From an uncultured eubacterium 1-6 (lineage in GTDB: Bacteria > Bacillota > Clostridia > Lachnospirales > Lachnospiraceae): DNA of 64,000 bases. The stretch is taken from NCBI GenBank assembly GCA_903789595.1, contig CAIFEZ010000002.1:162920-226919 (forward strand), given 5' to 3'. Positions 45,214 to 54,150 of the stretch are shown piece by piece; positions within the stretch are counted from its first letter, which is position 1; each line of letters starts with the position of its first letter. A program made the translations under genes and the position numbers. Below the pieces are notes generated by a model. The model saw only the letters and a list, made by a program, of their open reading frames with translations. It ran no database searches and was not told where the DNA came from.

Positions 45214-47631
45214 TCACATACCGATCAGCATACCGATTCCGTGAATCAGATACGCCATCACCCAGGCGACGGCACATTGGAATACGACCATTCCGACTGC
45301 CCATTTCCCGCCGAGCTCCCGACGCACAGATGAGATGGCCGCCACACAGGGTGTGTACAGAAGACAGAACACCAGAAGCGACGCGGCCGCCAGCGGTGTA
45401 ATTGTCTTCAGCAGTGCCGCCGTACTTCCAAAGAGCACATTTAAGGTGGCTACCACACTCTCCTTTGCCAGAAAACCGGAAATGAGTGCCGTTGAGATTC
45501 TCCAGTCACCAAATCCGAGCGGTACAAAAATCGGAGCAATTCCTCCGGCGATAAGAGCCAGAATACTCTTTGAGGAATCTGCGGCTACCTGGAACTGCAG
45601 CGTAAAGGTCTGCAGGAACCAGATGACAATACTTGCCAGAAAAATAATGGAGAAGGCTCTCTGAATGAAGTCCTTGGACTTCTCCCAAAGAAGCTGCAGC
45701 ACACTTTTCGCACTCGGCATACGGTAATTCGGAAGTTCCATGACAAAAGGAACCGGCTCTCCCTTGAAAAAGGTTCCCTTCGACAGAAGAGCTACCAGAA
45801 TGCCCGTCAAAACTCCCAGAAAATAGAGACCGACCATAATCAATCCGCCCTTTCCCGGGAAAAATGCCGCCGTGAAAAATCCGTAAATCGGAAGCTTTGC
45901 CGTGCAGCTCATAAACGGCGTAAGCATAATCGTCATCTTGCGGTCCCTGTCTGACGGCAGGGTCCGGCTTGCCATGACGCCCGGCACCGTACATCCAAAC
46001 CCGATCAGCATTGGGACAATACTCCGGCCGGACAGTCCCAGCTTCCGGAGCAGCTTATCCATCACAAAGGCGATCCTCGCCATGTAACCCGTATCCTCCA
46101 GCAGCGACAGGAAGAAAAACAGGGTGACAATGATCGGCAGAAAACTCAGAACGCTTCCGACACCCGTGAAGATGCCGTTTACTACAAGGGAATGCACAAC
46201 CTCATTGACATGTCCGGCTGTCATCGCATGATCCACTGCCACCGTCAATGCATCAATTCCCTCCGCCATCAGGTTCTGCAGAAAGGCACCGATGACATTA
46301 AAGGTGAGCCAGAATATCAAGGCCATGATCCCGATAAAGGCCGGTATTGCCGTATATTTTCCCGTCAGGATCCGGTCAATCTTCTGGCTTCTCAGCCGTT
46401 CTTTGCTCTCTCTCGGCTTAACCACCGTCTCATCTACCAGATGCCGGATGAAGTCGAAGCGCATATCGGCAATCGCCGCCTTGCGGTCCAGCCCTCTTTC
46501 CTTCTCCATCTGGATGATGATATGCTCGATCATCTCCTTTTCATTCTGTTCAAGCTTCAGCGCCTCCTGCACCCGGTGATCTCCCTCAACAAGCTTTGTC
46601 GCGGCAAATCTCAACGGAATACCGGCTGCCTTTGCATGATCCTCAATCAGGTGCATGATACCGTGGATACATCTGTGGACGGCTCCTCCGTCCTCGTCCT
46701 CGCTGCAGAAATCCTGTCTGCCGGGCCGCTCCTGGTACTTTGCCACATGCAGCGCGTGCTCGATCAGCTCCTCGATTCCTTCATTCTTCGCAGCGGAAAT
46801 CGGAATTACCGGAATCCCGAGCATCTCCTCCATCTTGTTGATATGAATGGAACCGCCGTTTCCCTGTACCTCATCCATCATATTTAATGCGAGAACCATC
46901 GGGACATCCAGCTCCATCAGCTGCATCGTCAGATACAGGTTCCGCTCGATGTTCGTCGCGTCAACGATATTGATGATTCCCGTCGGATGCTGATTCAGGA
47001 TAAACTGGCGGGATACAATTTCTTCACTGGTATAGGGCGAAAGCGAATAGATCCCGGGCAGATCCGTGACACTGGTATTCGGATGATTCCGGATCGGTCC
47101 GCTCTTCTGGTCCACGGTCACACCCGGAAAATTGCCGACATGCTGGTTCGCACCGGTCAGCTGGTTAAACAGCGTCGTCTTCCCACAGTTCTGGTTCCCG
47201 GCAAGCGCAAATGTCAGCATCTGATCGGCCGGAAGCGGATGTTCTCCCGCTTTTACGTGGTATTTGCCTCCTTCTCCGAGTCCCGGATGCTCATACCTGC
47301 GCTGTCCCTCTCTTCTTCCCCTGGACTCAGCACCCACAGCACCTGTGCGATTCACCGGAACCAGATCAATCTGCTCTGCATCCGACAGCCGGATGGTAAG
47401 TTCATAACCGTGAATCTTCACCTCCATCGGATCACCCATCGGCGCATATTTCACCAGTGTAACATCCGCTCCCGGAATCAGTCCCATATCCAGAAAATGC
47501 TGCCGGAGCGCGCCTTCGCCTCCAACTCTGGTGATCCGCCCGGATTCACCGATCTCCAGATCCTTCAGGGTTTTTCTTTTATTATCTTCTCTGCTCAATT
47601 TGTCTCTTTCATCTGTCATTTGAATTCTCAC
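45214..47631 (-). CDS. feoB: Ferrous iron transporter FeoA-FeoB fusion
   Basis: 805-residue Fe(II) importer. Residues about 20-95 form a FeoA/SH3-like domain (LKDLEIGESGRITRVGGEG, HFLDMGLIPGADVTLV). A G-protein domain follows, with G1 GNQNCGKTTLFNQL, G3 DLPGIYSLSPY, G4 NMMDE. The C-terminal membrane channel has about eight helices, including GFGCTVPGVMASR and GFLAKESVVATLNVLF, whose cysteine and glutamate positions are typical. Start is GTG 47631 or ATG 47619; neither has a perfect site. Fused feoA-feoB is common in Clostridia. A promoter with TTGACT lies upstream. Confidence 0.94.
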   Translation of the reverse strand: MRIQMTDERDKLSREDNKRKTLKDLEIGESGRITRVGGEGALRQHFLDMGLIPGADVTLVKYAPMGDPMEVKIHGYELTIRLSDAEQIDLVPVNRTGAVGAESRGRREGQRRYEHPGLGEGGKYHVKAGEHPLPADQMLTFALAGNQNCGKTTLFNQLTGANQHVGNFPGVTVDQKSGPIRNHPNTSVTDLPGIYSLSPYTSEEIVSRQFILNQHPTGIINIVDATNIERNLYLTMQLMELDVPMVLALNMMDEVQGNGGSIHINKMEEMLGIPVIPISAAKNEGIEELIEHALHVAKYQERPGRQDFCSEDEDGGAVHRCIHGIMHLIEDHAKAAGIPLRFAATKLVEGDHRVQEALKLEQNEKEMIEHIIIQMEKERGLDRKAAIADMRFDFIRHLVDETVVKPRESKERLRSQKIDRILTGKYTAIPAFIGIMALIFWLTFNVIGAFLQNLMAEGIDALTVAVDHAMTAGHVNEVVHSLVVNGIFTGVGSVLSFLPIIVTLFFFLSLLEDTGYMARIAFVMDKLLRKLGLSGRSIVPMLIGFGCTVPGVMASRTLPSDRDRKMTIMLTPFMSCTAKLPIYGFFTAAFFPGKGGLIMVGLYFLGVLTGILVALLSKGTFFKGEPVPFVMELPNYRMPSAKSVLQLLWEKSKDFIQRAFSIIFLASIVIWFLQTFTLQFQVAADSSKSILALIAGGIAPIFVPLGFGDWRISTALISGFLAKESVVATLNVLFGSTAALLKTITPLAAASLLVFCLLYTPCVAAISSVRRELGGKWAVGMVVFQCAVAWVMAYLIHGIGMLIGM

Positions 47632-47673
47632 TCATCCCCTGCGCAATGTTAGTTTTACCTTACTTTCGTAAAG

Positions 47674-47702
47674 ATCCTACAATACTATCCCGTGTAAGTC
47701 AA
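47674..47702 (-). promoter_or_regulatory. feoAB promoter
   Basis: Minus strand TTGACT (47702-47697), 17-base spacer, TAGGAT (47679-47674). Just downstream, ctttac and gtaaaa arms (about 47653-47674) form an imperfect inverted repeat that could be an iron-regulator site. Confidence 0.65.
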
Positions 47703-47743
47703 GCCACGATCACACGAACCGATACCCTTCACCGCCACTGAAA

Positions 47744-47760
47744 TTACTGTTCACGCGCCA
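47744..47760 (+). repeat. Solo end of family A
   Basis: ttactgttcacgcgcca is identical to the end of the compact family A copy at 15254. It lies 16 bases after the sbcC stop. Confidence 0.5.
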
Positions 47761-47776
47761 TGAAAACGACCGCCAT

Positions 47777-50700
47777 TCAGCTGATCTTCCATTTTACATG
47801 ACTTCCGGCATCATCCTTCACTACCTGAAGCTGATCCTCAATCTCCTGCCGGAGCTCTGTCACATGCGATATGATGCCGATCAGCTTCGCGCCTCCATCC
47901 ATTTCCTTCAAGACCCGCACCGCCTGGTCTCTGGCGTGATCGTCCAGAGAGCCGAAGCCCTCGTCGATGAACATGATATCCGGGTGTATTGACGCAGAGG
48001 TTTCCTGAATCTGATCCGCCAGCCCCAGCGCAAGGGACAGAGCAGCCATGAAGGATTCTCCTCCGGAAAGTGTTCGAACCTCACGCTCCTGTCCATTGAT
48101 AAACGAATAAACCATCAGGTCCAGCCCCCGGTTCCTTCCCTCTCCGGCCATCGAATCCTCAACCATCCGGAGCTCATACTGTCCCGCGGACATCTCCTGG
48201 AATCGACGGTTCGCAGCATACAGGATTCTTCGAAGGTAATATCTCTGAACAAAGGTCTCGATATCCATTCTCGCACCGCTCACCTTGCCCGCAAGCCGGT
48301 TGTACAAGCTGTCAATCCGCGAGAATTCCTCGACGATTCTTCCCCGTTCCCGGAGAACCGATGCCAGCTTCCGATACACGGCGGTATCTGTTCGGAAAAT
48401 CTCTCTGACTCTTTCTCTCTCTGCCTGAACCTTTCGATATCTCGCCTCCTCCAGCTCTCTTTCCCGTTCAAGCGCATCCAGATCCGGCTTTGCCTCGCCG
48501 CCGATCGTCTTTCGCGCCGTATCCAACGCTCCCTGCGCGGAAGCTTTCTCACGCTGAAAGTCATCGACCTTCTTCTGCAGTCGTACGGCCTCTTCTCGCG
48601 TATGCTCCTCCAGAATTCTCATCCACTCCTTCTCTGTCTGCCGTTTTTCCATGCATAGATTCCGGTAGCTCTCGGCGCGCTCCTCTGCTGTCTTCTTCTG
48701 CAGCGGCAGGGATTTCCGCATCTGAGCGATCAGCGTCTCCGTCTTTTCCTTTTCCGTCCGAAATCTCGCGGCTTCCGCCCTGGCCTTCTCATAGTTCTCT
48801 TCCGCTTTTCGTTTCTTCTCTTCCGCCGCGTGAAGAACGCCTGCCGCCTCATCCTCTGTTTCGAAATCTCTTCTCTCCATCAACTGCACGAACAGCGTCT
48901 TTGCGCTGGCCAGAGCTGCCCGATCATCCGATGCCCGCCCTGCCGCCTCATCCTTGATTCGAACGAGTGATTTTTCCTGATCCTCCGCTGTTTCCAAAGA
49001 TCGGTTCAACTCTGTGAACTTCCGGGACGCCTGCTCCAGTTCCTTCTTCTTGATTTCAAGTTCCAGGCGCCACCGTTTCATTACCTCCGTCATTTGCGCA
49101 AGAGAAGAACTCTCTGAGAGCGCAGCTTCCGGAATCATCTCTCCCAGATGCATCCGGAAATCCTTTCGTGCGTCCTGAACCTGCTGCTCTTTCTCGGATT
49201 GAAGATCTGCGGCTGCCTTCGAGACGGCCGCTTTCTCTGTCAGGATCCGATTTCGCCTCTGGACCTCCTGTCCAAGAGCGTCGATATCTTTCTTTGTCAG
49301 ATTCGTATGCTTTTCCGACAGCCGACACGGAGCCGGATGACTTCGTGACCCGCAGACCGGACAGGGTTCACCCTCTACCAGCGAAGCAGCGAGGAAACCA
49401 GCCTGAGCATTCAGAAATTCCGTCTGCCTGATGTTATACTCTCTGTTCTTCATCTGGTAATCCCGCCAGGCGTCCCGGTATTCCCCGGCAGCTTTTTCCA
49501 TCGCTTTTTTCTGCTCTTCAAGTGCCTGGCTTGCCCTTGCTACCCGGTTTCTCTCATCTAGCAGCCGGTTGTATCCGGCCAGCGTATTCTCTCGAAAGAG
49601 ATTCCATCGCACCTCCGCATCCGCAAGACCGGCTTTCTCCTCTGTCCACTCTTTCTTCCGCGCCGCAAGCCTTTGCACTTCTATCGCAGCATCGTCCGCT
49701 GCCTTCGCAGACGCGGCCGCCTTCTTCTCACGGTCCGCGAGCGCTTTCCCCGCTTCCGCAAGCTGACGCAGAACTTCACATGCCTTTTCCACACGCTCCT
49801 TCGTCTTCGCAAAAAGGTCAGACTCCCGCCGCCGGAGAGTATCCGCTTCCTCCTCCAGCTGCAATGTCCTCTCACAGCCCGCCAGCTGATCCGGGAGCGC
49901 CGTTTCAAGCCTGCTTAGCTCCTTCTTCGTATCTTCCACCGCCTGTGCCGCTTCCCGGAAGCTGTTGAAGACCTGTCTGATCTCTAACGCATTCTGAATC
50001 GAGACAATCCGCTTTCGGTTTTCGCCAATCTCCTCTTCACGCGCCCGGCATCCGGCGAGCACCTTCTCCGCCTCCTCCATCTGCCGGAACGACCGTAAAA
50101 TTCCTTCCGCTTTCGTATAGGCTTCCCGGGTCCGATCCCTGGAAGCAGTCGCATCACCGTAATCCTTCTCCAGTCTTTCCTGCTTTTCCCCCATGTAAGC
50201 ATTCAGCAGGGAAAGCTCCTCCAGAAGCGTCTCCGCCTCCGCTACATTCAGTCTCTCTCCATCCATCACCTGCTGCTTTCCCGCTCGAATCTCATCCGCG
50301 CGCCCATAATCCTCCGGCACCTCGATGTGTCCGGCCTCCAGCCGGCAGGCTGTCCGCACCTCCGCGATATCGGCGAGCTTGTCTTTTCTCCTCCGAGCCA
50401 GCTCATCGACGATATCCCGGTACTTTCCGGTCCGGAAAAGCTTCCGGAAGATTTCCTTTTTTTCATTAGAATCCGCGCGCAGTACCTCCATGAATTCTCC
50501 CTGCGCAATCATGGCGACCTGCGTAAACTGTGTCTTGGTAAGTCCGACAATCTCGACCAGCTTTGCATCGGTTTCCTTCTGCGGATACACAGAGCCGTCC
50601 GGCATCTCCAAAGATACCGATTCCGAATCCATTCGGCTCCCGGTGCCCCGCTTCAGCGCCCGGAGGTGCCGGGGTACCCGGTGCACCCGGTATTCCTCCA

Positions 50701-50974
50701 GGGCAGCCCCCTTCTTCTCCGAGAATGTGAGCTCCACAAAGGGCTCGGTCCGGATATCCGAATACTGACTCTGAAGCTCTTCGCCGTCCTTTCGGTTCCT
50801 GTTTGAGCTTGCTTCTCCATACAGGGCAAAGACGATTGCGTCGAATATGGTAGTTTTCCCGGATCCCGTGTCCCCGGTGATCAGAAAGAGATTCTGGTCC
50901 GGCTTCGTGAAGTCTATCTCCGTTCTCTGTCCATAAGACCCGAACGATTGCATGACAAGTTTTATCGGCCTCAT
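47777..50974 (-). CDS. sbcC: Exonuclease subunit SbcC
   Basis: 1065-residue SMC-like ATPase of the Mre11-Rad50-type nuclease that cuts DNA hairpins and ends. Walker A is GDTGSGKTTIFDA near residue 34; long coiled coils occupy about 180-880; the zinc hook is EGEPCPVCGSRSHP near 535; the ABC signature LSGGESFMAALSLALGLADQ and Walker B DIMFIDEGFGSLDDHA are at the C-terminus. ATG follows GGAGGGG. It follows sbcD, with 63 bases between. Confidence 0.96.
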   Translation of the reverse strand: MRPIKLVMQSFGSYGQRTEIDFTKPDQNLFLITGDTGSGKTTIFDAIVFALYGEASSNRNRKDGEELQSQYSDIRTEPFVELTFSEKKGAALEEYRVHRVPRHLRALKRGTGSRMDSESVSLEMPDGSVYPQKETDAKLVEIVGLTKTQFTQVAMIAQGEFMEVLRADSNEKKEIFRKLFRTGKYRDIVDELARRRKDKLADIAEVRTACRLEAGHIEVPEDYGRADEIRAGKQQVMDGERLNVAEAETLLEELSLLNAYMGEKQERLEKDYGDATASRDRTREAYTKAEGILRSFRQMEEAEKVLAGCRAREEEIGENRKRIVSIQNALEIRQVFNSFREAAQAVEDTKKELSRLETALPDQLAGCERTLQLEEEADTLRRRESDLFAKTKERVEKACEVLRQLAEAGKALADREKKAAASAKAADDAAIEVQRLAARKKEWTEEKAGLADAEVRWNLFRENTLAGYNRLLDERNRVARASQALEEQKKAMEKAAGEYRDAWRDYQMKNREYNIRQTEFLNAQAGFLAASLVEGEPCPVCGSRSHPAPCRLSEKHTNLTKKDIDALGQEVQRRNRILTEKAAVSKAAADLQSEKEQQVQDARKDFRMHLGEMIPEAALSESSSLAQMTEVMKRWRLELEIKKKELEQASRKFTELNRSLETAEDQEKSLVRIKDEAAGRASDDRAALASAKTLFVQLMERRDFETEDEAAGVLHAAEEKKRKAEENYEKARAEAARFRTEKEKTETLIAQMRKSLPLQKKTAEERAESYRNLCMEKRQTEKEWMRILEEHTREEAVRLQKKVDDFQREKASAQGALDTARKTIGGEAKPDLDALERERELEEARYRKVQAERERVREIFRTDTAVYRKLASVLRERGRIVEEFSRIDSLYNRLAGKVSGARMDIETFVQRYYLRRILYAANRRFQEMSAGQYELRMVEDSMAGEGRNRGLDLMVYSFINGQEREVRTLSGGESFMAALSLALGLADQIQETSASIHPDIMFIDEGFGSLDDHARDQAVRVLKEMDGGAKLIGIISHVTELRQEIEDQLQVVKDDAGSHVKWKIS

Positions 50975-51037
50975 CGCAGCCCCTCCGTTCTTCCGCTCGT
51001 ATTCATCATCAAGTTCTCTCCGAAGCGCTGATCCCTT

Positions 51038-52189
51038 TCACAGCTCTTCCTCTCCGACGGTATTTATCACGTCTTTCAATAGACTTCTCTCCTCTTCATC
51101 CGGTTCGCCCAGAAAAGAACAGCAGAGGTTATAGGTATTCATGACCGCCTCTTCCGAATAATCCGACCGGTAATCCACCCCCGGAAGCCCCTCTCGCCTG
51201 ATCTCCAGAAGATTCGGAAACGCACTGCGTATACGGTCCTGCATATCCAGTGCATCCGCTTCCCGCACATCCGTGAGTGTGACGACCGCATAATCCTCAC
51301 ATCCCTGTCGGAGCACCTTATCCAGATCGCCCCGGAAGGTTCGGATCTCACGCAGAGGCGTAAGCGGAAGGACAGATACGGATACCTCCCCCTTCTTTCC
51401 CAGGTCTACCTGGAGGATTCCCTTCCGCTGCCCCGCCTCACTGACCGAGCAGGCCATCGGCGTCCCGCAGTAGCGTGCATACTCGCTTCCCACCCGCATC
51501 GGCTTGTGAATATGCCCAAGCGCCGCATAATCGAACCGCTGAAGCACATCTGCGGTTACACAGTCAATGTTTCCGATCGTCAGGATCTCCGAATCCATAC
51601 GCTCGACACTGGCCGCATCGGTCCCCTTCGGAAGGTAGAACTGATGACTCACAAGCACATTCCGCACCCGCGTGTCAATCTCCTCCCTGTCCAGCAGCCG
51701 GTGTATCGTCTCGTCATAGCTGAAGCCGCTTCCATCCTCTCTCGTTCCGATGACATTCCGAACCATCGAAGGGCGGACAAACGGCAGCAGGTAGAAAAAA
51801 ACCGGTCCGTATTCATCCTGAAGCGTCACTCTCTCCACGTGATCCGCTTCCGTCCGCGGCGGAATTCCTATCATATGTATCTTCTCTCTGTCGAGAATCC
51901 TGCGGAACATATTCACTCGCGGCGCGCTGTCATGATTCCCGCTAATCATCATGATCTCCGCCTCCGGAACCGCCTTCCGCAGGCTGAAGATGAAATCGTC
52001 GAAAATCTCCACGGCATCAGCTGACGGCACTGACTTGTCATAGATGTCCCCGGCAATCACAACCGCGTCCGGCCTTGCGGCCTCCGCCTTCCCGACAATC
52101 TCCCGTAAAATGAACCGCTGATCCTCTGCGAGATCCCGGTTGATCAGTTTCAGTCCGATATGAAGGTCCGATAAATGAAAAAATCGCAA
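51038..52189 (-). CDS. sbcD: Exonuclease subunit SbcD
   Basis: 383-residue Mre11-like metallophosphatase, nuclease partner of SbcC. Phosphoesterase motifs are FFHLSDLHIG, VIAGDIYDKSVPSADAV, MISGNHDSAPR, LVSHQFYLPKG and YAALGHIHKP. The start is TTG at 52189 behind GGGAGAGG, as homologues begin with M-F-HLSDLH. It lies 83 bases after a WYL-domain regulator gene, an unusual partner for sbcDC. Confidence 0.96.
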   Translation of the reverse strand: MRFFHLSDLHIGLKLINRDLAEDQRFILREIVGKAEAARPDAVVIAGDIYDKSVPSADAVEIFDDFIFSLRKAVPEAEIMMISGNHDSAPRVNMFRRILDREKIHMIGIPPRTEADHVERVTLQDEYGPVFFYLLPFVRPSMVRNVIGTREDGSGFSYDETIHRLLDREEIDTRVRNVLVSHQFYLPKGTDAASVERMDSEILTIGNIDCVTADVLQRFDYAALGHIHKPMRVGSEYARYCGTPMACSVSEAGQRKGILQVDLGKKGEVSVSVLPLTPLREIRTFRGDLDKVLRQGCEDYAVVTLTDVREADALDMQDRIRSAFPNLLEIRREGLPGVDYRSDYSEEAVMNTYNLCCSFLGEPDEEERSLLKDVINTVGEEEL

Positions 52190-52272
52190 GCTTCCTCTCC
52201 CTCCATTTTCCTTTTCTCATCTGTTTTCCTTTTCTCAGCCGTCTTCCGGTTTTCTGCGCCCACCTGCACAGA

Positions 52273-53298
52273 TTAACTCCGCCCGGAGATCTTGCCCGGA
52301 ATCTTCGGCAAGGCATCATAACGCTCCAAAGCATGTCTCATATAATCGAGGTATTCCTGCCGCGTTTTCTCGGGCCGCAGAATCTGAATGCCGCTGCCTA
52401 GTGCCGTCAGCCACCCGAAAAACTGAGGGCTTACCGTAACCTGCACCCGCACGGTGAACCGGTCTTCTCCCGCCGGTATCAGTGTCGAATCAACACCGAA
52501 CCGGTCGATGATCACACCGGCGAACCGGTTGTCACAGATCAGCGTCACTCTGACGTCTTCACCGGAAAACATCCCGAAGGTCTTCTTCTCGAAGACCGCA
52601 GGGTCAAAATTCCTTGCAAGATTCTTCCCCTCTCTCGGCTCCGGTTCGATCTCAAGATTCATGATCTTATCCACCCGATAATGACGCAGCATGTCACTTT
52701 CCTTCTCATAGGCGATCAGGTAATAATTCTCATCGTCCCAGATCAGTACCCAGGGGCTGACGCGGTATCTGGCCCCATCTCTTCGGAAGCGATATTCCTT
52801 TCGGACCGTCCATTCCACATACTGAAAGGTAATCTGGCGGTTCTCATACATCGCACTATGGATAGAATCTGTCACATAAAAAACTGTCTCGTTCTTGGCT
52901 TTTGGGCGATTGTACAGAATAATCTGCTTCTCCAGCAGCTTCCTCTGCGGTTCTCCGACAAAGCCGATCAGCTTCTCAATCAGCTCTCCGGATTTCTTCT
53001 CGGTGATCGACTTTGATACCTGCACCGCATCCACCAGCATCCGCAGCTCCGGAATCTCGAATTCACGTTCTCCGATAAAATATCCGTGATCCTTCCCCTT
53101 CCGTATGACAATGTCCACGCCCCATTCTCTCAGCGTGTCGATGTCACTGTACAGGCTTCTCCGGTCAGCTTCCATATTGTACCGTCGCTTCAGGATATTT
53201 CCCAGTTCCGAGGCAGACAGGATGTGGTCCTCATCCGTCATCTCACGCAGTATCGAATAAATATAGAGCATTCTGAGCTTCTGTCTCTGTACAGCCAT
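52273..53298 (-). CDS. WYL-domain transcription regulator
   Basis: 341-residue regulator. Residues 1-70 are a winged helix (HILSASELGNILKRRYNMEADRRSLYSDIDTLREWGV), then a WYL-type sensing domain with YLIAYEKESDMLRHYRVDKIMNLEI and a C-terminal beta domain (VRVQVTVSPQFFGWLTALG). WYL regulators respond to single-stranded DNA or other ligands and control damage-response or defence genes in other bacteria. It precedes sbcD-sbcC in one direction, and palindromes lie upstream of its own promoter, suggesting autoregulation; that is inference. Confidence 0.92.
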   Translation of the reverse strand: MAVQRQKLRMLYIYSILREMTDEDHILSASELGNILKRRYNMEADRRSLYSDIDTLREWGVDIVIRKGKDHGYFIGEREFEIPELRMLVDAVQVSKSITEKKSGELIEKLIGFVGEPQRKLLEKQIILYNRPKAKNETVFYVTDSIHSAMYENRQITFQYVEWTVRKEYRFRRDGARYRVSPWVLIWDDENYYLIAYEKESDMLRHYRVDKIMNLEIEPEPREGKNLARNFDPAVFEKKTFGMFSGEDVRVTLICDNRFAGVIIDRFGVDSTLIPAGEDRFTVRVQVTVSPQFFGWLTALGSGIQILRPEKTRQEYLDYMRHALERYDALPKIPGKISGRS

Positions 53299-53333
53299 AG
53301 TTCCTCCATCAGATCGAACATATATTCCCTCCG

Positions 53334-53383
53334 ATTATACCATGTATCATTCTCCTACGTCTGCATAATTATGTACAATGTAC
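53334..53383 (-). promoter_or_regulatory. Extended -10 promoter and palindromes of WYL gene
   Basis: Minus strand TGGTATAAT (53342-53334) is an extended -10 box. At 53364-53373 and 53373-53383 two adjacent palindromes, cataattatg and gtacaatgtac, lie just upstream of the -35 position. Confidence 0.6.
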
Positions 53384-53387
53384 CCGT

Positions 53388-53770
53388 ATAAGCTCTTCGA
53401 AAACACAGCCGGTATCGTCGCACGCGAAGCGTGCGTAAGAGACCGGCTGAGTTTTCGAAGGCAACAAGTATGAGCACGAAGAGACGCGCAGGCGGCTCGG
53501 AAGTGCTCATACTTGCAGGATTGCGAGAGTGCGCAGCACGAAGCAATCCGAAGCTTATACAGGTTATATGAAATAAGCTCTTCGAAAGCACAGGCGGTAT
53601 CGTCGCACGCGAAGCGCGCGTAAGAGACCGGCTGAGTTTTCGAAGGCAACAAGTATGAGCACGAAGAGACGCGCAGGCGGCTCGGAAGTGCTCATACTTG
53701 CAGGATTGCGGAAGTGCGCAGCACGAAGCAATCCGAAGCTTATACAGGTTATATGAAACAAGCTCTTCGG
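53388..53770. repeat. Family C: two tandem 185-bp cloverleaf-like units
   Basis: Unit 1 is 53388-53572, unit 2 is 53573-53757, and a third copy starts at 53758 and stops at agctcttcgg. Each unit closes on itself: outer stem gtataagc..ttcg/cgaagcttatac; arm 2 (ttcgaaaac + cagccggt with its complement) capped by cgcacgc-gaa-gcgtgcg; arm 3 perfect 13-bp caagtatgagcac/gtgctcatacttg; arm 4 ggattgc/gcaatcc with inner gtgc-gca-gcac. No supported gene inside. Confidence 0.9.
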
Positions 53771-54007
53771 AGTTTATTGTTCACGCATAACTGACCAGGC
53801 AAAGATTTCACAGCACCTTTGCCTAAGCATTACTGGCTGTTAAAAGTTTTATCCGTAAATTCTTCATTGAATGAATAGCGAGGACTGTTTGACGAAGGCG
53901 CTTGCGCCTGAGGAGTTCCGCAGCTTCAATAAACAAGGATAAAACTTTGTTACAGCCAGTTTGCGAATGGCAACAGGGCTGCGAAATCCCTGCCTTGTCA
54001 GTTGTGT
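53771..54007. repeat. Family A element, near full-length copy
   Basis: Starts attgttcacgcataactgacc, centre ggcgcttgcgcc, ends ccctgccttgtcagtt. Arms actggctgtt/acagccagt and agttttatcc/ggataaaact match the copy at 34448. It is joined directly to the truncated third family C unit. Confidence 0.82.
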
Positions 54008-54008
54008 T

Positions 54009-54070
54009 GTCTTCGAAGCCAACAAGTATGTCCACGAAGCAATCCGCAGTTGATACAGGCAGCAGGTATG
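54009..54070 (+). repeat. Degenerate family C remnant
   Basis: Contains cttcgaagccaacaagtatg, cacgaagcaatccg and gatacagg in the same order as the family C unit but with most of the sequence deleted. Confidence 0.5.
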
Positions 54071-54076
54071 CGCGCG

Positions 54077-54104
54077 AAGGCCGCTCCCAATCGTGGGAAC
54101 GGCC
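54077..54104. terminator. Inverted repeat after proA
   Basis: Arms gaaggccg..tccca / tggga..cggccttc with a 4-base loop. A T-run is not adjacent on the minus strand, so terminator activity for proA is uncertain. Confidence 0.5.
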
Positions 54105-54150
54105 TTCTGCCATAAAAAACTGTATTTTCGTCTCCGGTCCCGTCCCGGCA

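Noticed and set aside
53388..53770. CRISPR array
   Set aside because: The repeated unit is 185 bases with no alternating unique spacers and no cas genes nearby; it is a plain tandem duplication.
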